Below, in pieces: positions 58,883 through 64,000 of a stretch of DNA of 64,000 nucleotides. The first letter of the stretch is position 1. Each line of letters starts with the position of its first letter. Origin of the DNA: QHXM01 sp963697975 (GTDB taxonomy: Bacteria > Acidobacteriota > Blastocatellia > Pyrinomonadales > Pyrinomonadaceae); NCBI GenBank assembly GCA_963697975.1, contig OY969111.1:4588001-4652000 (forward strand), written 5' to 3'. Below the pieces are notes generated by a model. It made no database searches. It was given only the letters and a program-made list of their open reading frames with translations, and was not told the origin of the DNA. The translations under genes and the position numbers were made by a program.

Positions 58883-61102
58883 ATGTCACAAATCAAGAGA
58901 GTCCTGACCTCACTGGCGCTCAGTCTCGCGCTTTTCAGCCCGGTCGTCGCACTATCGCCGCAAAACAAAAGTAGAAAGCGTGCCACCGCTCAACGCAGAA
59001 CGCAGGCCCGGAAAGACCCCGCCAGAGAACGCCGCGAAAAGACTTTTCAACTCGTCTGGCAGACCGTTAAGGACGAGCATTTCGATCCCACACTCGGCGG
59101 CGTCAACTGGGACGCCGTGCGTGTGCGCTACGCCCCGCGTGTCTCACGCGTGAGCAGCGATCAAGAGTTGCATTATCTGCTTCAGACGATGCTCAACGAG
59201 TTGCCTCAGTCGCATTTTACAATCGTTCCGCCGGAAAGAATTCCCCGAATCAAAGCCGGGAGGAAACGTGCGGGCAAAGCGGGGACGGAAGAGGGCGATG
59301 CTCTGGATTTGATAGACGATGAATGGGAGAACGAGAGCGACAACGGTGTGGCGACGCAGATGATAAACGGCATCGGCATTGACGTGCGCGTCCTCGAAGG
59401 GCGAGTGGTGATTACGCGCGTCGTCGCCAACGGCCCGGCTGCGAGAGCGGGCCTGCGTCCCGGATTCATTATCAAGAGCATTGACGACGTGCCCTTTGAT
59501 GCCATTCTTCGCTACGCGATTGATGAAAAATCTCTTCAGCCCATCATTCACATGCGGCTGCGTGAGGAGATTCTGGTTGATTACCTCGGAGGCGAGCCGG
59601 GGACTGAGGTTCGCCTGCTCTATGTTGATGAGAAGAATCAGGAGCGCGAGGCCGTCATCAAGCGCGAGCGGTTGAGCGGTTATTTATCCTCCGCGATGGG
59701 CAACTTGCCGCCTCTTTATACAGAGTTTGAAACAAAACGTTTGACGGGCGAGATAGGTTATCTGCGGTTCAGCACGTTCACACCCCAGGTGGCGGAGAAA
59801 ATCTGCGGGGCGCTCAAGTCCATGCGCGACGCTCCGGGCCTCATCATAGATTTACGCGGCAATCCCGGCGGGGTGATGGCGCTGGCGTCGGGCGTGGTGG
59901 GGCTGCTGGTCAATAAACCGGGATTGATTGGTGTGATCCGAACGCGGAAAGGGGCTTTGCCGCTCGCGGCGTATCCGCAGAGATCGACCTACAAGGGGCC
60001 TGTGGTTGTCATTATGGACAGGCTCTCGGCCTCGACTTCCGAAGTGTTTGCGGCGGCCTTACAGGAGACTGGACGCGCGACGATTGTCGGAGAGCGCAGC
60101 GCGGGCATGGTTCTCGGCGCGGACATCATCAAGCTGCCGACTGGCGCTCTGTTTGAATATGCGCGAACGGGATTTGTCACCTATCAGGGAACTACTCTCG
60201 AAGGCGCAGGCTTGGTCCCGGACGTGGAGAAAACGCTTGACCGCGCTGCGCTGCTGAAAGGCGAGGATGACCAACTACAAGAAGCGATCAGGCAGATTGA
60301 AAGCCTCCAAAAGACCGTCACGATTCGCGAGCCATCTACGCCGCCCTCTCCTGTCGTCATCGCGGTGACGAACAACGCGGGCACGTCCACGTCGGCGCAA
60401 GGGAATCCTCCGCCCGCACCGTTAAAGGTTGCCGAGCCGATAACGCCCAGGCAAGCCTTCATCTCGACGCCGGAGGCCGAACAAATTATGGAGAGACATA
60501 TTCAGGCCGTCGGAGGCCGCGAAGCCCTCGAACGATTGAAGAGTCGGGTCTCAATCGGCGTGAGCAGTCTCCCGATGCAAAGCATCAAAGGGAAAGTTAC
60601 CATCTATGAGGCAGCTCCTGACAGAAGGAGCATGGAAGTAAGCGTTCCCAACCTGGGAGTGATGAAGTTCGTCTACGACGGCAAGCGCGGGTGGATACAG
60701 GACCCTTTGGCGGGCTTCGTTGAGATAGAAGAGCCTGCGCTTTCATCTCTCAGGCGCGAATATGCTTTTTACAGGATGACCAGATATAAAGAACTGTTCG
60801 CCCGGCTGGATTACAAGGGCACGAGAGACACAGCGCAGGGCCATGTGAACGTCATCGAGTTGACTTCTCCCGAAGGTTATCAGGAAGAGATGCACTTTGA
60901 CGTGAAGAGCGGCCTGCTGGTTTATGGCAGCGGAACGGAGTTTGGGGATTACAGGCAGGTCGGAGAGGTAAAGGTTCCGTTCCTGATGCGCGCGTCGGTC
61001 GCGGGGCTTGAAGTCGTGCTGCAATTCGAGCAGGTCAGCCACAACATTCCGGTGAGCGCCGAAGCCTTCGCTGAATCACAAAGCTGCTTTGCCACAAGAT
61101 AG
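58883..61102 (+). CDS. S41-family protease with PDZ domain
   Basis: This 739-residue protein has a signal sequence (VLTSLALSLALFSPVVALS) starting at the ATG at 58883. A PDZ domain follows (GIDVRVLEGRVVITRVVANG, AGLRPGFIIKSIDD), then the S41 catalytic core: LSASTSEVFAAAL with the nucleophile Ser and GERSAGMVLGADIIKLPTG after it. The C-terminal 200 residues form a beta-rich domain (RHIQAVGGREALERLKS, GQVKVPFLMR-like end), similar to domains in periplasmic lipoprotein-handling proteins. It is likely a periplasmic or secreted tail-specific protease. Confidence 0.87.
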   Translation: MSQIKRVLTSLALSLALFSPVVALSPQNKSRKRATAQRRTQARKDPARERREKTFQLVWQTVKDEHFDPTLGGVNWDAVRVRYAPRVSRVSSDQELHYLLQTMLNELPQSHFTIVPPERIPRIKAGRKRAGKAGTEEGDALDLIDDEWENESDNGVATQMINGIGIDVRVLEGRVVITRVVANGPAARAGLRPGFIIKSIDDVPFDAILRYAIDEKSLQPIIHMRLREEILVDYLGGEPGTEVRLLYVDEKNQEREAVIKRERLSGYLSSAMGNLPPLYTEFETKRLTGEIGYLRFSTFTPQVAEKICGALKSMRDAPGLIIDLRGNPGGVMALASGVVGLLVNKPGLIGVIRTRKGALPLAAYPQRSTYKGPVVVIMDRLSASTSEVFAAALQETGRATIVGERSAGMVLGADIIKLPTGALFEYARTGFVTYQGTTLEGAGLVPDVEKTLDRAALLKGEDDQLQEAIRQIESLQKTVTIREPSTPPSPVVIAVTNNAGTSTSAQGNPPPAPLKVAEPITPRQAFISTPEAEQIMERHIQAVGGREALERLKSRVSIGVSSLPMQSIKGKVTIYEAAPDRRSMEVSVPNLGVMKFVYDGKRGWIQDPLAGFVEIEEPALSSLRREYAFYRMTRYKELFARLDYKGTRDTAQGHVNVIELTSPEGYQEEMHFDVKSGLLVYGSGTEFGDYRQVGEVKVPFLMRASVAGLEVVLQFEQVSHNIPVSAEAFAESQSCFATR

Positions 61103-61165
61103 CGCCGTTTGGCGTGTGGTCTCCTTTCTAAGCAGTGGCTCAGTATTGAGAGAAGATGAGGGTGG

Positions 61166-61259
61166 GATTCACCACAGAGATACAGGGGGCGCAGAGGGGG
61201 CACAGAGAGATTCAAGACTCCGTGCAGCCTCCGTGTTCTCTGTGTCTCGGTGGTGAATC
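61166..61259. repeat. Inverted-repeat element, copy 2 (CACAGAG family)
   Basis: GATTCACCACAGAGATACAG at the left pairs imperfectly with TGTGTCTCGGTGGTGAATC at the right (61241-61259). The right flank GCGCATTCGACTTAAAATTGA matches the flank of copy 1. The two copies bracket the S41 gene in the same orientation. Confidence 0.75.
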
Positions 61260-61746
61260 GCATCTTGCTGCGCATTCGACTTAAAATTGAGCCAGTACAC
61301 CTATCCGTCTGAAATTGACTTATCCGCTCACTTTGGTTAAATTCTATAGCTTCAAGAACGGTAACGACGCGTGTTTTGCGGCGGTTTGTAGTTTCTTGAG
61401 TATGTGTACCAGCGCAGGCGATTGCGGGGCAAATCCGCGCACACCTGCTATTTCACATTTTTGATAGGAAGCTCCGGAAGACCTTCGCATGAATCGAACG
61501 TTTACACGATTCTGAAATTTAATAGCCGAACCTGCTCCAAGATGGCAGGCTCGCGGCGAAGGCGCTCCTATCGAATCCGATCTGAGAAGTAGTAAATCGT
61601 GAATCGTAAATCGTGAATCGTGATGGAGCGCGCATCTTTCGCCTCTTCATGTTGTTCATGTGGCCTGTAACTCGTAACCGGGCGTGACCGTCTCTGCGGT
61701 TCGTTCGTCTATTTACGATTTACCATTGACGATTTGCGAGAAAGCC
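61260..61746. other. Intergenic region upstream of thrS with a faded tRNA-like end
   Basis: About 490 bp. At about 61413-61451 a stretch (CAAATCCGCGCACACCTGCT) resembles the 3' end of a tRNA and partly matches the tRNA-Val remnant at 37.3 kb, but the T loop is degraded. Near 61590-61625 AATCGTGA-type units repeat in tandem, with inverted partners before the thrS start. No gene or clear T-box leader is seen. Confidence 0.4.
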
Positions 61747-63735
61747 ATGAGCGAAATTAACGTCCAATTAAAGGAAGGCGCGAGCGCCGTGATGCCTGTT
61801 CCCGTCACGGTCGCGGAAGCCTTGAAGCGTTTAGACCGCGACGCGGCGAAGCAGGCTCTGGCGGCGCGCGTCAACGGTCGCGAGGTTGATCTGGCCTTCA
61901 CCTTGAATGGTCAGGAGAACGGCGAGCCTGTGCGGATTGAACCCGTCCTGCCGCAGACGCTCGAAGGCTTGGACGTGCTCAGACATTCGACGGCGCACCT
62001 GCTCGCCTCGGCGGTGCTTGATTTATTTCCCGGCACAAAGCTCGGCATCGGCCCGGCGCTGCTGGACGACCCGCGCTACGGATTCTTTTACGATGTCATC
62101 ACGCCGCAGCCTTTGACCGAAAGCGATTTGCCCGTCATCGAAAAGAAGATGCGCGACATCGTCAAGCGCAATCTGGCTTATCGTCGCGACGAGATTCCGA
62201 AAGCCGAAGCGCTGCGTATCTTCAGGGAACGCGACGAGCCTTTGAAGTGCGAGTTGATAGACGAGAAGGCTGGCGACGTGGTGAGCGTCTATTACATTGA
62301 CGGCTCGCCTTTCCTTGATTTCTGTCTTGGCCCTCATGTGCCGAACACGAATAAGCTGCGCGCTTTCAAGTTGCTCAGTCTGGCCGGGGCATACTGGAAA
62401 GGCGACGCCGAGCGCCCGCAGATGCAGCGCATCTACGGCACGGCCTTCTTCTCACAGGAAGAACTCGACGCGTGGGTCAAACAGCGCGAGGAAGCAGAAA
62501 AGCGCGACCATCGCCGTCTGGGGCGCGAGCTTGATCTCTTCTCGATTCAGGAGCAGTACGGGCAGGGCTTAATCTTCTGGCATCCGAAGGGCGCGGTCGT
62601 GCGCAAGATGATGGAAGATTATTTGTACGAGGAGTTGATTAAGCGCGACTATAGCCTCGTCTATACGCCGCACATCGCGCGGCGCGAGCTTTGGCAGATG
62701 AGCGGCCACGAGCAGAACTACGGCGATTCGATGTTTGCGCCGACGAAGCTGGAAGAGACAGAGTTTCGCTTGAAGCCGATGAATTGCCCGTTTCACATCG
62801 GCATCTACAAATCGCAACAACGCTCTTACCGTGATTTGCCGCAGCGCTACGGCGAGATGGGCACGGTCTATCGCGCAGAGCTTTCCGGCACATTGCATGG
62901 GCTGATGCGCGTTCGCGGCTTTACCGTTGACGACGCGCACCTGTTCTGCACGCCTGAGCAGATTAGCAAGGAGATCGGCGACTGCGTAGATTTCGTCGTC
63001 GAGGTCTTGAAGACGTTTGGCTTCGAGAAGGTCAAGTTCGAGCTATCGGTCAAGGGCAGCGAGACGAACAAAAACTATCTCGGCTCGGACGAGGATTGGG
63101 CGAAGGCGGAGGCCGTTCTGGCCGAGTCGCTGGACTCGCGCGGCGTTGCTTACGAGCGCATCGAAGGTGAGGGTGCGTTCTACGGGCCAAAGATAGATAT
63201 TAAAATTGAGGACGCCATCGGGCGGCTCTGGCAGCTCGGCACGGTGCAGTATGACTTTAATCTCCCTGAGCGTTTCGAGCTTGAGTACATCGCTGAAGAT
63301 AACAAGCCGCATCGTCCGGTGATGGTTCACCGCGCGCTGTTCGGCTCAATCGAACGCTTCTTCGGCGTTTTGATTGAACATTATACGGGTGCGTTTCCGC
63401 TCTGGCTCGCTCCCGTGCAGGCAGTGGTGCTGCCGATTACGGATCGCGTCAACGACTACGCGCAGGATGTTGCGAAGCAGTTGCGCGCCGTCGGTCTGCG
63501 TGTTGAAACGAACCTTCGCAGCGAGAAGATCGGCGCGAAGATACGTGACGCACAGTTGCAGAAGATTCCTTTCATGCTCGTGCTGGGCGACCGCGAGATG
63601 GAACAGGGTAAGGTCGCCGTGCGAGAACGAACCAAGGGCGACATCGGCGTGATGACGCCGGATGAGTTCAAAGAGATGGCGCAGCGACTCGTTGACTCGC
63701 GTTCGCTCGTCAACATCGTCGAGTCTGAAGTCTGA
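61747..63735 (+). CDS. thrS: Threonyl-tRNA synthetase
   Basis: This 662-residue class II synthetase charges tRNA-Thr. It starts with a TGS domain, then the editing domain with HSTAHLLASAVLDL (HxxxH). The catalytic core has FRLKPMNCPFHIGIY (zinc Cys), RYGEMGTVYRAELSG and FTVDDAHLFC, with HRALFGSIERFFGVLIEHY near the end. The anticodon-binding domain closes the protein (PLWLAPVQAVVLPITD). The ATG at 61747 is used because the TGS domain begins there; an in-frame upstream start at 61684 adds unconserved residues. infC follows. Confidence 0.97.
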   Translation: MSEINVQLKEGASAVMPVPVTVAEALKRLDRDAAKQALAARVNGREVDLAFTLNGQENGEPVRIEPVLPQTLEGLDVLRHSTAHLLASAVLDLFPGTKLGIGPALLDDPRYGFFYDVITPQPLTESDLPVIEKKMRDIVKRNLAYRRDEIPKAEALRIFRERDEPLKCELIDEKAGDVVSVYYIDGSPFLDFCLGPHVPNTNKLRAFKLLSLAGAYWKGDAERPQMQRIYGTAFFSQEELDAWVKQREEAEKRDHRRLGRELDLFSIQEQYGQGLIFWHPKGAVVRKMMEDYLYEELIKRDYSLVYTPHIARRELWQMSGHEQNYGDSMFAPTKLEETEFRLKPMNCPFHIGIYKSQQRSYRDLPQRYGEMGTVYRAELSGTLHGLMRVRGFTVDDAHLFCTPEQISKEIGDCVDFVVEVLKTFGFEKVKFELSVKGSETNKNYLGSDEDWAKAEAVLAESLDSRGVAYERIEGEGAFYGPKIDIKIEDAIGRLWQLGTVQYDFNLPERFELEYIAEDNKPHRPVMVHRALFGSIERFFGVLIEHYTGAFPLWLAPVQAVVLPITDRVNDYAQDVAKQLRAVGLRVETNLRSEKIGAKIRDAQLQKIPFMLVLGDREMEQGKVAVRERTKGDIGVMTPDEFKEMAQRLVDSRSLVNIVESEV

Positions 63736-63823
63736 AGTCCGGGGTCTGGAGTCAAAGACAATCTCTTATGACTCCCGACCCTGAGACTCCAGACTCCAGA
63801 CTCCTAACATTGGAGGTGCAGCA

Positions 63824-64000
63824 ATAGCTACAGGCTTTCGAGGTCGCGGGCAGCGTCCTGACAATCGTCGCGCTCCCGCCGTGCGCATTAACGAAAGAAT
63901 CCGCGTGCCCGAAGTGCGCGTGATTGGTGATGACGGCGAGCAACTCGGCGTCATGGAGACGCGCGACGCCGTGCGTAGGGCACGCGAGCAGGGACTTGAT
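63824..64000 (+). CDS. infC: Translation initiation factor IF-3, N-terminal part, ATA start
   Basis: The gene runs off the right edge; 59 codons are visible. After a short Arg/Gly-rich head (GFRGRGQRPDNRR) the reading RINERIRVPEVRVIGDDGEQ and LGVMETRDAVRRAREQGLD is the IF-3 N-domain signature. No ATG or GTG precedes it. A GGAGGTG ribosome-binding site (63812-63818) stands 5 nt before ATA at 63824, so ATA is the likely start; an in-frame ATT at 63809 lacks such a site. IF-3 discriminates against non-AUG starts, and its own gene classically uses one for autoregulation. It lies 88 nt after thrS. Confidence 0.9.
   Translation, partial: MATGFRGRGQRPDNRRAPAVRINERIRVPEVRVIGDDGEQLGVMETRDAVRRAREQGLD

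Overview
The window is bacterial chromosome of moderate GC content. It carries a very large CRISPR-Cas island (about 3.4-37.1 kb), followed by accessory genes and then ordinary chromosomal genes. Taxonomy is an inference: the protein style, the hairpin-rich intergenic repeat families and the thrS-infC pair fit an Acidobacteriota (Blastocatellia-like) genome, but no 16S gene or other decisive marker is present.

Layout. 1-3048 (minus): a three-gene operon of an ECF-like sigma factor, an HTH protein, and a protein fusing an ImmA/IrrE metallopeptidase to a UvrD/PcrA helicase, cut by the left edge. 3468-12909 (plus): a complete type I-G CRISPR-Cas system (cas3 with C-terminal HD, csb3/cas8-like, csb1, csb2, an extra Cas6-like gene, a cas4-cas1 fusion, cas2), followed by its array of 48 intact repeats (13117-16590). 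16817-20160 (minus): a lipoprotein / membrane protein / Ser-Thr kinase operon between two arrays. 20757-21653: a second array with an unrelated repeat. 22338-30356 (plus): cas6 and a full type III-B effector (cas10/cmr2, cmr3, cmr1, cmr4, cmr5, cmr6). 30562-33981: accessory genes that look like a cyclic-oligoadenylate (cOA) arm: a Csx3-like protein, a one-TM SAVED-like protein, a SWIM zinc-finger protein and a Csm6-family CARF protein. 34159-35597: DUF4258, a 5'-truncated cas1, an intact cas2 and a small two-TM protein. 36055-37084: a third array whose repeat and leader are sisters of array 2.

The CRISPR region ends at the 3' half of a tRNA-Val with its terminator. Next, on the minus strand, come two leaderless metalloproteases that share a C-terminal module and two small proteins that share another domain. 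A type I restriction-modification locus (hsdM, hsdS, hsdR) follows, split by a RAYT/REP element. The right end holds a secreted protein, an acyl-CoA dehydrogenase/phosphotransferase pair, an ABC exporter with a cyclic-nucleotide-binding tail, an S41 protease, thrS, and infC with an ATA start.

How the parts work together. The I-G complex should target DNA. The III-B complex should target RNA and make cOA: its Cas10 keeps GGDD but has no HD nuclease domain. The genes after cmr6 are placed to sense or degrade that signal. The III-B adaptation module is damaged, so new type III spacers probably need help from elsewhere. The strongest candidates for something undescribed are the Csx3-like plus TM-SAVED pair, the ImmA-UvrD operon, and the shared three-motif leader of the two type III arrays.
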